Source of the DNA: Pseudomonas sp. KBW05
GTDB taxonomy: Bacteria; Pseudomonadota; Gammaproteobacteria; Pseudomonadales; Pseudomonadaceae
DNA: 45,041 nucleotides
Reading direction: 5' to 3'
NCBI RefSeq assembly: GCF_003852405.1
Contig: NZ_QAJM01000043.1
Coordinates: 1 to 45,041 of the forward strand
In this document: positions 35,545 through 42,974 of the stretch, piece after piece
Numbering within the stretch: position 1 is the stretch's first letter
Layout: every line of letters starts with the position of its first letter
Notes under the pieces: generated by a model
Told to the model about the DNA's origin: nothing
What the model saw: only the letters and a program-made list of their open reading frames with translations
Database searches by the model: none
Made by a program: the position numbers and the translations under genes

Positions 35545-36519
35545 TTATTGCACGTCGATCAGTGTCAACCACGGGCCGTAGCGACGGATACGCAGCGGGA
35601 AGGTCTGCGCGAGGGATTGCAGGGTTTGCTCGGCATCGTCCAACGGGTACACCCCATACACCCGCAACGCTGCTGCTTGCGGGCTGATGCGCAGGACGCC
35701 ACGGCCATAAGGGCGTAGCGCATCGATCAGCAGGCCCAGCGGTTCGTCGCGAATATCGACCCGGCCGTCGCGCCAATCCACGCGCCCGGCCATGCTCAAT
35801 GCCACGGGGCGCACGGCGCTGGCGTTGAACCAGGCGGCCTGCCCCGCCTCAACCCGCCGTTGGCTGCCGCCAGCGGTGGTGATTTGCACGCTGTGCAACT
35901 GCACCGACGCCAGGCTGCCGGCGGACGCCTGGCTGACCATGAACTGCGTGCCCAGGGCCTGGACCTCGCCCTCGGCGGTGGTGATCACGAACGGGCGGTT
36001 GGCGTCGGCGGCAACGTCAGCAAACACCTGGCCTTCGCGCAGGCGCACCACGCGCCGCTGGGCGGTGAATTGAATGTCTACCGAGCTGCGCGCGTTGAGG
36101 CTCAGGCGGCTGCCGTCGGCCAGCTCGAATGTCCGGCGCTCGCCGGTGCCGGTACGCAGGTCGGCCCACAAGCCATTGAGCGGCTGGTTGCGATCCACAA
36201 TCGCCGCGCCGCTGGCGCCGAAGACCAGCAGGGCCAAACCACTGCGCAGGACGCTGCGGCGCGAGGGGGAATCAGGGGTCATCAAGGCCTTGGAGGCCGC
36301 GCGCAGTTGACCAGGGCTGTGGGCTTCGACGCGATGCAGATCGGCAATCGGTTGCTGCAACAGGCTGCCGACCTGCTGCCAGGCCGCCGCGTGCTGCGGG
36401 TTGGCGTGCAGCCAGGTGTCGAAGGCTTGGCGCACATCCGGGTCTTCGCCGCTCGCCTCCAGGCGCAGCAGCCAATCGACGGCGGCGCGGGTGGTGCTGT
36501 CGACGTTTGGGCGGGTCAT
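35545..36519 (-). CDS. FecR-type anti-sigma/sigma regulator, module C
   Basis: A 324-residue single-pass membrane protein. The N-terminal anti-sigma domain has the spaced tryptophans (VDWLLRL, FDTWLHA, AAWQQV). A twin arginine lies at 87-88 (SRRSVLRSG) before the membrane segment at about 91-108. The FecR domain shows GTGERRTFELADGSRLSLN and VRLREGQVFADV, and the C-terminal part LRVYGVYPLDDAE. It should restrain the sigma factor encoded just before it and be triggered by receptor C. The ATG at 36519 overlaps the sigma stop by four bases (ATGA). It ends 87 bases before the receptor start. Confidence 0.93.
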   Translation of the reverse strand: MTRPNVDSTTRAAVDWLLRLEASGEDPDVRQAFDTWLHANPQHAAAWQQVGSLLQQPIADLHRVEAHSPGQLRAASKALMTPDSPSRRSVLRSGLALLVFGASGAAIVDRNQPLNGLWADLRTGTGERRTFELADGSRLSLNARSSVDIQFTAQRRVVRLREGQVFADVAADANRPFVITTAEGEVQALGTQFMVSQASAGSLASVQLHSVQITTAGGSQRRVEAGQAAWFNASAVRPVALSMAGRVDWRDGRVDIRDEPLGLLIDALRPYGRGVLRISPQAAALRVYGVYPLDDAEQTLQSLAQTFPLRIRRYGPWLTLIDVQ

Positions 36520-37028
36520 GTCAGGTCTGCCGATTCGGCCAGGCAATGCAGGAAAGCGCGGCGCAGGTCGCGCTCGACGGTGGCCAGGGACACGTCCAGT
36601 TGCTGGGCGATCATCGGTTGGGTCAGGCCTTCGAGGCGGCTGAGGATGAAGATCTGCCGCACCCGGGCCGGCAGGCCGTTGAGCAGGCGGTCGATGCTTT
36701 CCAGGGCTTCACGCACGACAGCGAGGTCTTCTTCGGACGGTGTGTAGCACTCGGGCAACAGCGCCAGGCTGTCGAGGTAGCTTTGCTCCAGGCGTTTGCG
36801 CCGCCAGAAGCTGAACAGCAAACGCCGCGCCACGGTACTCAGGAATGCCCGGGGTTCGTCGAGCTGGGTGAGCTGGCGCGCATCCAGCAGGCGAATGAAG
36901 GTGTCTTGCGTGAGGTCTGCCGCATCCTGAGGGCACTTCAATTGACGGTACAACCACGCGCGCAGCCAGCGATGGTTGTCGTCATAGAGCGTAGCCAACA
37001 AGACTTTGGGATCAGTAGGTAGGGACAC
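36516..37028 (-). CDS. ECF sigma factor, iron-starvation (FecI) type, module C
   Basis: A 170-residue group IV sigma factor. Sigma-2 appears in AADLTQDTFIRLLDARQ and PRAFLSTVARRLLFSFWRRK; sigma-4 in ARVRQIFILSRLEGLTQPMI and AQQLDVSLATVERDLRRAFL. It belongs with FecI/FiuI-type regulators that transcribe a TonB receptor gene. The start is GTG at 37028 (MSLPTDPKV); no nearby ATG fits, and the ribosome binding site is poor, so translation may be weak. A Fur box lies 21 bases upstream at 37049-37067. Its last base pairs overlap the anti-sigma start. The likely target is receptor C. Confidence 0.92.
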   Translation of the reverse strand: MSLPTDPKVLLATLYDDNHRWLRAWLYRQLKCPQDAADLTQDTFIRLLDARQLTQLDEPRAFLSTVARRLLFSFWRRKRLEQSYLDSLALLPECYTPSEEDLAVVREALESIDRLLNGLPARVRQIFILSRLEGLTQPMIAQQLDVSLATVERDLRRAFLHCLAESADLT

Positions 37029-37048
37029 GCAAGCTGCCAGGCGTTAAT

Positions 37049-37067
37049 GATAATTCATCTCATTATC
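37049..37067. promoter_or_regulatory. Fur box upstream of sigma gene C
   Basis: On the minus strand the site reads GATAATGAGATGAATTATC, matching the Fur consensus at 15 of 19 positions by hand count with both outer half-sites intact. It lies 21 bases before the GTG start of the sigma gene. Confidence 0.68.
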
Positions 37068-37177
37068 TGCGGAGGCTATGGCGTATTGCAATCGCTAAAA
37101 CACCTGGGCGGTTGCGCGGTTGTGGATCCGCGACCCTCCACTAGACTCAGGGCTCCTCAAACATGGAAGTCCTTTCA

Positions 37178-37765
37178 ATGAAACTATCTCGCTCGCTGCG
37201 CCAAGCCATTGCCCTGGTCACGTTGCTGTCGGCCGGCAACCTCGCCGCCTACGCTGCCGACATCCCGCTGTCCAAATCCCTTGAAGCCGACGAGGTGACC
37301 ACCAAGGTGCTGGGGGTGGATGCCGACAAGCACCAAGTGGTGCTCGAAGGTGCCGAGGGCAACCCCGTGCACGTGCAACTCAGTGATCAAGCCAAGGACC
37401 TGGGCAACCTCAAGGTCGGCGACCAGGTCAAGGTATTGACCACCCACTCGGTCGCGGCGGTGCTGGACACCGACGTGGATAAAAGCGCCCCGGATGCCAG
37501 CGAAAAGACCGGTGTGATTCGTGCGACCGCCGACAACCCCAACCCGGGCGGTGCGGCTTTCCGCCAGGTGCAGGTGCAGTTGAAGATCACCCATATCGAC
37601 CTGAAGAAAAACCAGGTCACCCTGGAAAACCCTGCTGGCGTGACAAAAGTGTTGAACGTGGAGAAACCGCAGGTCCGCGCCGGGCTGAAAGACCTCAAGG
37701 TCGGGCAAAGCGTGCTGGTGACCTTCACCGATACCCTGGAAATCACCACGGCCCACGAAGGCTGA
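37178..37765 (+). CDS. Periplasmic protein of unknown function with two similar beta domains
   Basis: A 195-residue exported protein that I do not recognise. A signal peptide (1-31, ending AAYAAD) precedes two related segments. One runs VLGVDADKHQVVLEGAEGN then LGNLKVGDQVKV (about 43-90); the other runs ITHIDLKKNQVTLENPAG then LKDLKVGQSVLV (about 137-185). Both have the pattern of a small beta-barrel, with conversion of a residue-strand stretch into a K-V-G-[DQ] turn, resembling CusF-like or other OB-type folds in outline only. There are few cysteines or histidines to bind metal. The ATG at 37178 is chosen because GGAAG at 37165-37169 is well placed and the signal peptide then starts correctly. 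It is divergent from iron module C, but no Fur site faces it clearly. Confidence 0.8.
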   Translation: MKLSRSLRQAIALVTLLSAGNLAAYAADIPLSKSLEADEVTTKVLGVDADKHQVVLEGAEGNPVHVQLSDQAKDLGNLKVGDQVKVLTTHSVAAVLDTDVDKSAPDASEKTGVIRATADNPNPGGAAFRQVQVQLKITHIDLKKNQVTLENPAGVTKVLNVEKPQVRAGLKDLKVGQSVLVTFTDTLEITTAHEG

Positions 37766-37778
37766 ACATCATAAGGGT

Positions 37779-37798
37779 GGGCATCAGTGATGATGCCC
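37779..37798. terminator. Hairpin terminator between convergent genes
   Basis: GGGCATCA at 37779-37786 pairs with TGATGCCC at 37791-37798 around GTGA, followed by GTTTGG. It is the only structure in the 40-base gap between the periplasmic protein and the AHSA1-like gene and could serve both. Confidence 0.55.
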
Positions 37799-37805
37799 GT
37801 TTGGC

Positions 37806-38273
37806 TCAGGCGCGACGGGCTTGGCCGAGATAGGTTTCGATATTGCCCATTTGCTCATCCCAGCCCCGCGAATTCATCTTGAAGGCTTTCTGACGACGGG
37901 CCTCGGGGATGTTGTCGAACCCGGATTCAACCACCCGTAGCAAAATGCCCGGTGCGCGATCCTCGATAGTGAATTCCACAAGGGTCGGTGTTTCCTTGTC
38001 GTAATCGACCCCCTCCTCCACCGCAAAAGGGTGCCACCAGAAAGAGAACAACGTTTGCGGCAGGATGCGTTCGATCCTCGCCTTCCAGATCACATGCTCG
38101 TAACCGGGATAAGTGATCGGCGCCTCGACGGTTTCGCCCGCGACAAAGCTCTGGCCCTTGAGGGCAATGCCAAACCAGCGGCCGAATTGCTCGGCATCGA
38201 CAAGGGCTTCCCACACCTGTTTACGTGAAGCATTGAGCAGGACTTTTCGTTCTATTCGATCCAATACGTGCAT
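37806..38273 (-). CDS. SRPBCC/AHSA1 family protein
   Basis: A 155-residue cytoplasmic protein with the START/Bet v1-like fold. The first block, IERKVLLNASRKQVWEALVD, followed by QFGRWFGIALKG, is the classic AHSA1 opening. WKARIERILPQTLFSFWWHP and LVEFTIEDR follow, and the end has FKMNSRGWDEQMGNIETYL, matching the family's final helix. Members bind hydrophobic ligands or stimulate Hsp90-like proteins; the role here is unknown. GGAGG lies before the ATG at 38273 in a strong Shine-Dalgarno context. It converges on the periplasmic protein gene and precedes receptor D's end by 80 bases upstream on the same strand. Confidence 0.9.
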   Translation of the reverse strand: MHVLDRIERKVLLNASRKQVWEALVDAEQFGRWFGIALKGQSFVAGETVEAPITYPGYEHVIWKARIERILPQTLFSFWWHPFAVEEGVDYDKETPTLVEFTIEDRAPGILLRVVESGFDNIPEARRQKAFKMNSRGWDEQMGNIETYLGQARRA

Positions 38274-38307
38274 AAGTCACCTCCTCCATTGAAGGTAGGC
38301 GACATCA

Positions 38308-38340
38308 ACCAATGCGCAACCTTTTCGGTCACGCATTGGT
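38308..38340 (-). terminator. Hairpin downstream of receptor D
   Basis: ACCAATGCG at 38308-38316 pairs with CGCATTGGT at 38332-38340 around a 15-base loop. It is 13 bases past the receptor D stop codon on that strand. No T tract follows, so it may terminate weakly or protect the mRNA end. Confidence 0.45.
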
Positions 38341-38353
38341 GTTGCTACTTATC

Positions 38354-40852
38354 TCAGAACTTCCATTTGGCGTTGACCATCGCATTGCGCGGCTCGCCGT
38401 AGGAGCCCGAGTTGAACGTGCCCATGCCGTCGTAGTACTTCTTGTCGAACAGGTTGTTGACGTTCAGTCCCACGGACAGATGCTCGTCCACCTGATAGTT
38501 GGCCAGCAGTCCGACCACGGCGAAGGGGTCCTGTACCGCCTTGTAGTACGGCCCGGTGTAGTTGATCTGCGTGGTGGCGTACATCTCGCTTTGCCAGGTG
38601 ACATTACCGCCCACGGTCAGGCGATCCAGGGCGCCCGGCAGGCGGTAGGTGGTACCGAACTTGAACAGGTTGATCGGCTGGTTGACCTGTACGCGTTCAC
38701 CGTCCTTGGCGTGGGATTCGCGGTAGGTGTAGCCGCCGAATACGTTCCAGCCTGCGGCCACCTCACCGGAAATCTCGGTCTCGATGCCGCGCGTGGTGGT
38801 GCCGGCGATGGCTTTGTAGACGGTCTTGCCAGTGGCATCGTTGCCCGAATCGGCAGCGGTGTTCTTTTGCTCGATGTCGAACAGGGCGATGCTCGCGTTC
38901 AGCGCACCGTCGAAGAATTCGCCCTTGAGGCCGATCTCGTAGTTGTCCCCTTCAAGCGGGGCCAGCGAGCCGCCGCTGGCGGTTTTGTAGAACGTCTGCG
39001 GCAGGAAGATGCTGGTGTAGCTGGCGTAGACCGAGTAGGTGTCGTTCAGGTCGTAGATGATGCCGGCGTATGGCGTCACGACACCGGTCTTCTTGGTTTT
39101 ATCGGTGTTTTTCGAGTAGGGCACGTATTGCGTCACCTCATCGAGTTGCTTCCACCAACTGAGGCGGGTGCCGAGAATGAGGGTCAGCGGGTCGATCGGT
39201 TTCAAACGCAGCGCGCCATACACGCCGGTCTGTTGCAGGGTGGTCACTGCGCCCCCGACTTCGTTGTAGGAACGGCGCCCATACTGCCGGCCATCCCAGG
39301 TGAAGATGTTGTCCACGTCGCCATAGTCATTGTCTTGGCCGGCCAGGGTGCTGCTGTAGTTGGGAAAGTTCAGGTGGGTACGCGACGTGCTCGCACCCAC
39401 TACCAACTCGTGCTCACGGCCACCCAACTGGAACGGGCCGTTGGCATACACGTCAAGCATGTCCTGGGTCTGGTAGCTGTCGAGACGGTAGATGAATGCC
39501 CCGGCACCTTGGCCGGTGACCGGGTCCGGATAGCCGCCACTGGCGGAAGCGCCCTGCCCTTTGCGGTAGGAATACTGATGGCTGTAGGCGGTCTTCAGGC
39601 TCCAGTCATTGTCGAGTTTATGGTCCAGCATGCTGGTGAAGGTGTAGCTGGTGTTGTCCATGTAGCTGGAACGTGTAGCCGGGTTGAAGGAGCGGGAAAA
39701 ATTGGTCTGGCGGCCATTGTTGTAGAACAACGGGATATGGCCGTAGCTGGTGCCGTTGGCGTCGTTGTTCTGGTAATCCAGGCTGGTGCGCAGGGTGGTG
39801 GTGTCATTCAGGTCGATATCGAGCGCGCCATACATGACACGCTTGTCTTGCTTGTACCAATCCACGAAGGATTTCTGCTTCTGGTACGCCGCGACAAAGC
39901 GCCCGCGCACATTGCCGGTGTCGGTCAGCGGGCCGGACACATCGACTTCGGAGCGGTAACGGTCCCACGCGCCGGCCTCTCCCGAGAGGTGGGCCTGGAA
40001 GTCTTTGGTCGGGCGCTTGCGCACCAGGTTGATGGTGGCCGACGGCGTGCCTGCGCCGCTCATCAAACCGGTAGCACCGCGTACGACTTCGACACGGTCG
40101 TAGAGGGCCATGTCGGAAAGTGGGCCGATATATTGCTGGGATTCATTGGCGATTTGCGACGGGACGCCGTCGTACTGGAAGTTCTGGATCTCGAAGCCGC
40201 GGGAGTAGAAGGAGTAGCGCTCGCTGTCACGATGGTTGCTGCTGATGCCGGGGGTGAAGGTCAGCACCTCGCTGAGGGTGGACAGGTGCTGGTCATCCAT
40301 CAGTTGGCGGGTGACCACACTGACCGACTGCGGCGTTTCGCGCAGGGACAGAGGTAACTTTGTCGCAGTACTGGTCGCTCCGGTGGTGTAGGAACCTGTG
40401 CTCTCGGTGGTCAGACCTAAACCTTCGGCGTTGATACTGGTGGCGCCGAGGGTCAAGGCACTGCCGCTGGCCTGGGGCGCCAAGCGGTAACTGCCATCAC
40501 TGTTGACGGCGATGGCCAGGTTGCTGCCGGCCAGCAGCCGGGAGAAACCTTGCTCGACGCTATACGTGCCCTCCAGGCCTGCGCTTTGCTTGCCGGCAGT
40601 GAGACCGGAATCGAACGACAACACCACGCCCGCCTCGCTGGCAAAACGGCTCAACACCGAACCCAGGGGGCCGGGCGCAATGGCGAACGCCTGTTGCTGG
40701 CTGGCCGCCATTGCACTGGAGCCGCTCGCCAGCAAGGGGGCCAGCAGCCCGGCCTGCACCATCAGCGACACGCCAAGCAACGCGACCTGCAAAGGCTTTT
40801 TGCGAAATGAGCGAAGCGGTTGATTGGCGACTGAGGTTTGCCCTGCGCGCAT
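38354..40852 (-). CDS. TonB-dependent siderophore receptor/transducer D (STN domain)
   Basis: An 832-residue outer-membrane receptor. A long signal peptide (about 1-50, ending SAMAAS) leads to an STN domain (about 55-127), a TonB-box-like GATSINAE, a plug with SLRETPQSVSVVTRQLMDDQ, YSFYSRGFEIQNFQYDG and YDRVEVVRGATGLMSGAG, and a barrel ending VNAKWKF. It is plainly a relative of receptor B (RKRPT, AWDRYRSEVDVSGPL, GNVRGRFVA) and resembles FpvA-type ferripyoverdine receptors; the ligand is unknown. The ATG at 40852 has AGGAG five to six bases upstream. It lies 99 bases after the anti-sigma gene, with a Fur-like half-palindrome in that gap. Confidence 0.93.
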   Translation of the reverse strand: MRAGQTSVANQPLRSFRKKPLQVALLGVSLMVQAGLLAPLLASGSSAMAASQQQAFAIAPGPLGSVLSRFASEAGVVLSFDSGLTAGKQSAGLEGTYSVEQGFSRLLAGSNLAIAVNSDGSYRLAPQASGSALTLGATSINAEGLGLTTESTGSYTTGATSTATKLPLSLRETPQSVSVVTRQLMDDQHLSTLSEVLTFTPGISSNHRDSERYSFYSRGFEIQNFQYDGVPSQIANESQQYIGPLSDMALYDRVEVVRGATGLMSGAGTPSATINLVRKRPTKDFQAHLSGEAGAWDRYRSEVDVSGPLTDTGNVRGRFVAAYQKQKSFVDWYKQDKRVMYGALDIDLNDTTTLRTSLDYQNNDANGTSYGHIPLFYNNGRQTNFSRSFNPATRSSYMDNTSYTFTSMLDHKLDNDWSLKTAYSHQYSYRKGQGASASGGYPDPVTGQGAGAFIYRLDSYQTQDMLDVYANGPFQLGGREHELVVGASTSRTHLNFPNYSSTLAGQDNDYGDVDNIFTWDGRQYGRRSYNEVGGAVTTLQQTGVYGALRLKPIDPLTLILGTRLSWWKQLDEVTQYVPYSKNTDKTKKTGVVTPYAGIIYDLNDTYSVYASYTSIFLPQTFYKTASGGSLAPLEGDNYEIGLKGEFFDGALNASIALFDIEQKNTAADSGNDATGKTVYKAIAGTTTRGIETEISGEVAAGWNVFGGYTYRESHAKDGERVQVNQPINLFKFGTTYRLPGALDRLTVGGNVTWQSEMYATTQINYTGPYYKAVQDPFAVVGLLANYQVDEHLSVGLNVNNLFDKKYYDGMGTFNSGSYGEPRNAMVNAKWKF

Positions 40853-40934
40853 GTTGACTCCTGAGGGTTCGAAACAAATGAAGGGGGTTTGCAGGAGGAG
40901 TCGAACGAGGGGCGGCAAATCGACAATGGGTGTT

Positions 40935-40947
40935 GAGAATTATTTTC
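40935..40947. promoter_or_regulatory. Fur-like palindrome between anti-sigma D and receptor D
   Basis: GAGAAT-T-ATTTTC fits the 6-1-6 Fur half-site arrangement with five of six matches in each half. It is in the 99-base gap before receptor D and might give that gene direct iron repression besides sigma control. Confidence 0.35.
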
Positions 40948-40951
40948 GATT

Positions 40952-41902
40952 TCAGGCGCGCGGGACCAATGTCGTCCAATAGCGAGTACGTGACGCTAGG
41001 CGCACCGGCAGCGCGTAGGTCAGGGCGTTGAGGGTCAGGTCGATATCGTCCAGGGAGTACGCACCGGAGACCGGCAGGTGGGCGATTTCCGTGGCGCATC
41101 CCAGGTAGCCAGGGCGGTACCGTGCCAACTCGGCCACCAGGCGGTCCAGCCGCCAATTGTCGACGATCAGCCGCCCCTGCGCCCAGGCGCCTGTTCCGGG
41201 GTCGTTTGGCCGCAGGGCGAGCATGCGTTGGGTATCGAAGGTGACGGTCTGGCCGGCGGTGACCACCGTCTCTGCCGGATCTGTGCTCAGACGTACCGCC
41301 ACCGCGTGCTGCAATACGCTCATCGCCGTGAAGTCGTCGAACTGGCGCACGTCAAAGCGCGTGCCCAACGCACGCATCTCCCCGTGGGCACTGCGCACCC
41401 GAAACGGCCGAGGATCGGGGGCGGTTTCCACGAGGATTTCTCCGGCACGCAAAATCAGCAAACGTTGTTCGGCGGTGTAGTGGATATCCACGGCACTGGC
41501 GGTGTTGAGGGACAGTTGGGTGCCATCGTCCAGGCGCAGGCTGTGGCGCTCGCCGGTGGTGGTGTGTTGATCGGCCATCCATTGCGGTGCCTGCCGATAG
41601 CCGGACCAACCGATGGCGCTCACGCCGGCACCGATCACCACGCCCTTGAGCAATGCGCGGCGCCCCAGTCTCAGGGACTGGTCGGCGGCGACGTCCAGCA
41701 CATTGACGGCGACTGCACCCGGCAGGCATTGGAGTTGGCTGCGCAGGGCTTCTACGCGCTGCCAGGCCCATTGGTTCAGCGCGCTTTCGTCGCGCCAGGT
41801 GAGCCACGCCACGTGCAACTGGGGATCACCGGGCTCGGCGGCCAAACGGGCGACCCAGTGGGCGGCCGCGCTGAGGGCCTGATGTTGCGGATCGCGGGCC
41901 AC
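40952..41902 (-). CDS. FecR-type anti-sigma/sigma regulator, module D
   Basis: A 316-residue single-pass membrane protein from the GTG at 41902. The N-terminal domain has the tryptophans (AHWVARL, AWLTWRDE, QWAWQRV). A twin arginine is at 81-82 (GRRALLKG) and the membrane segment follows at about 86-100. The FecR domain has TTTGERHSLRLDDGTQLSLN and LILRAGEILVET; the C-terminal part has LPVSGAYSLDDIDLTLNAL. It should bind the sigma factor encoded upstream and receive the signal from receptor D. The start is uncertain: GTG 41902 has GGAG eight bases before it, TTG 41908 overlaps the sigma stop as TTGA, and TTG 41932 is the longest. I prefer the GTG. Confidence 0.9.
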   Translation of the reverse strand: MARDPQHQALSAAAHWVARLAAEPGDPQLHVAWLTWRDESALNQWAWQRVEALRSQLQCLPGAVAVNVLDVAADQSLRLGRRALLKGVVIGAGVSAIGWSGYRQAPQWMADQHTTTGERHSLRLDDGTQLSLNTASAVDIHYTAEQRLLILRAGEILVETAPDPRPFRVRSAHGEMRALGTRFDVRQFDDFTAMSVLQHAVAVRLSTDPAETVVTAGQTVTFDTQRMLALRPNDPGTGAWAQGRLIVDNWRLDRLVAELARYRPGYLGCATEIAHLPVSGAYSLDDIDLTLNALTYALPVRLASRTRYWTTLVPRA

Positions 41903-41904
41903 CG

Positions 41905-42435
41905 TCAATGCTCCAGGGCGAAGATCAGGCAATGCTCGGTGGCGTTGGCAATGTATTTGGTCACTGAACTCACCGACACCTGTAGCTGTTCGGCGATTTC
42001 CTTGTAAGGCATCCCCTGCAACTGCGAGAGCAAGAAGGCGCGTTTGGCCTTGTACCCAAGGCCATCGAGCATGGCGTCCAGGCGTTGCAGGGTTTCGATG
42101 ACCAGTAACCGCTCTTCTGGAGAAATGGCATAAGCCTGGGGTTGTTCGGCCAAGGCCTGGAGATAGGCCTGCTCAAGGGCTTTGCGACGGAAACTGTCGA
42201 TCATCACGCGCTTGGCAATCGTCACCAGAAAATGCCGCGGCTCTTTCAACTCAGCGGCCAAAGGCTGGGTGCGCTCAGCCAGCAACAAACGGATAAAGGT
42301 GTCTTGGGCCAGGTCTGCGGCCTGATGGGAACAGCCCAGGCGCGCACGCAGCCAGCTCACCAACCAGCGGTGGTGGTCACCGTAGAGTTGGCCAACAGGT
42401 TCGTGAGGGGAATGAGGCACAGCAGACGAAGGCAT
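41905..42435 (-). CDS. ECF sigma factor, iron-starvation (FecI) type, module D
   Basis: A 176-residue group IV sigma factor. Sigma-2 is visible in AADLAQDTFIRLLLAERT and PRHFLVTIAKRVMIDSFRRK, with LEQAYLQALAEQP after it. Sigma-4 is in KAKRAFLLSQLQGMPYKEI and AEQLQVSVSSVTKYIANATE. It is of the FecI/PupI type and should transcribe the receptor D gene. The ATG at 42435 (MPSSAVPHS) gives the usual N-terminus; the open frame upstream to 42573 includes the promoter region. Only a weak Fur-like site lies close upstream. The divergent gene is a GFA-family protein, with 136 bases between the two starts. Confidence 0.92.
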   Translation of the reverse strand: MPSSAVPHSPHEPVGQLYGDHHRWLVSWLRARLGCSHQAADLAQDTFIRLLLAERTQPLAAELKEPRHFLVTIAKRVMIDSFRRKALEQAYLQALAEQPQAYAISPEERLLVIETLQRLDAMLDGLGYKAKRAFLLSQLQGMPYKEIAEQLQVSVSSVTKYIANATEHCLIFALEH

Positions 42436-42448
42436 AATAATATTGCGC

Positions 42449-42467
42449 GCGAATGAGAACGCTTCGC
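42449..42467. promoter_or_regulatory. Weak Fur-like site upstream of sigma gene D
   Basis: GCGAATGAGAACGCTTCGC matches the Fur consensus at about 11 of 19 positions, with GAATGAGAA as the best part. It lies only 14 bases before the sigma start codon. The gene type predicts iron control, but the site is poor. Confidence 0.3.
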
Positions 42468-42571
42468 AATTTAGACCAATGCCGGAATAAGGGCAATGAT
42501 TTGTATCACTGGTGATGCGCAGCGCGGCGGCGAACGGTAGATTGCTCCCCTCCCCTTTGAGGTGAAGCACC

Positions 42572-42973
42572 ATGACTCAACAGCTCCATGGAAGTTGTGC
42601 CTGCAAGGCCGTGCAGTATCAGGTGGACAGCCTGGATATGCCCATCAGCCTCTGCCATTGCCAGAGCTGTCGCAAGGTCCACGCAGCGGCGTTCGTTGCG
42701 ACTGCCGGTGTGATGCGCGAGCACTTCCGCTGGACCCAGGGTGAAGCGCTGTTATCGTCGTATGAATCTTCGCCGGGTAAGTTCAGGCATTTCTGCTCGC
42801 GCTGCGGATCACATCTGATGGCCGAGCGTGGGCATCAACCCCATGTGATTGTACGGGTAGCGACGTTGGATGATGACCCGGGCATGCGCCCCACTTCGCA
42901 TATCTGGACCGCCCACGATGTGCCATGGCTGGCACATGAGGACGTAGAACAGTGGGCCGAATGGAAAGTGTGA
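42572..42973 (+). CDS. GFA family zinc-binding protein
   Basis: A 133-residue protein of the GFA (glutathione-dependent formaldehyde-activating enzyme-like) family. Zinc-ligand cysteines are seen at C9 and C11 (GSCACKAVQY), C28, C30 and C33 (LCHCQSCRK) and C75 and C78 (FCSRCGSH), which is the full family pattern with two zinc sites. Some members help conjugate formaldehyde with glutathione, but most have unknown function, so the role is not assigned. GAGGTG lies before the ATG at 42572. Its stop codon is separated by a single base from the stop codon of the convergent PBP2 gene, without room for a terminator. Confidence 0.9.
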   Translation: MTQQLHGSCACKAVQYQVDSLDMPISLCHCQSCRKVHAAAFVATAGVMREHFRWTQGEALLSSYESSPGKFRHFCSRCGSHLMAERGHQPHVIVRVATLDDDPGMRPTSHIWTAHDVPWLAHEDVEQWAEWKV

Positions 42974-42974
42974 G

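Noticed and set aside
38312-40357. A 681-residue open frame on the plus strand opposite receptor D
   Set aside because: Same antisense effect of GC-rich codon bias; the real protein on the minus strand has full receptor architecture.
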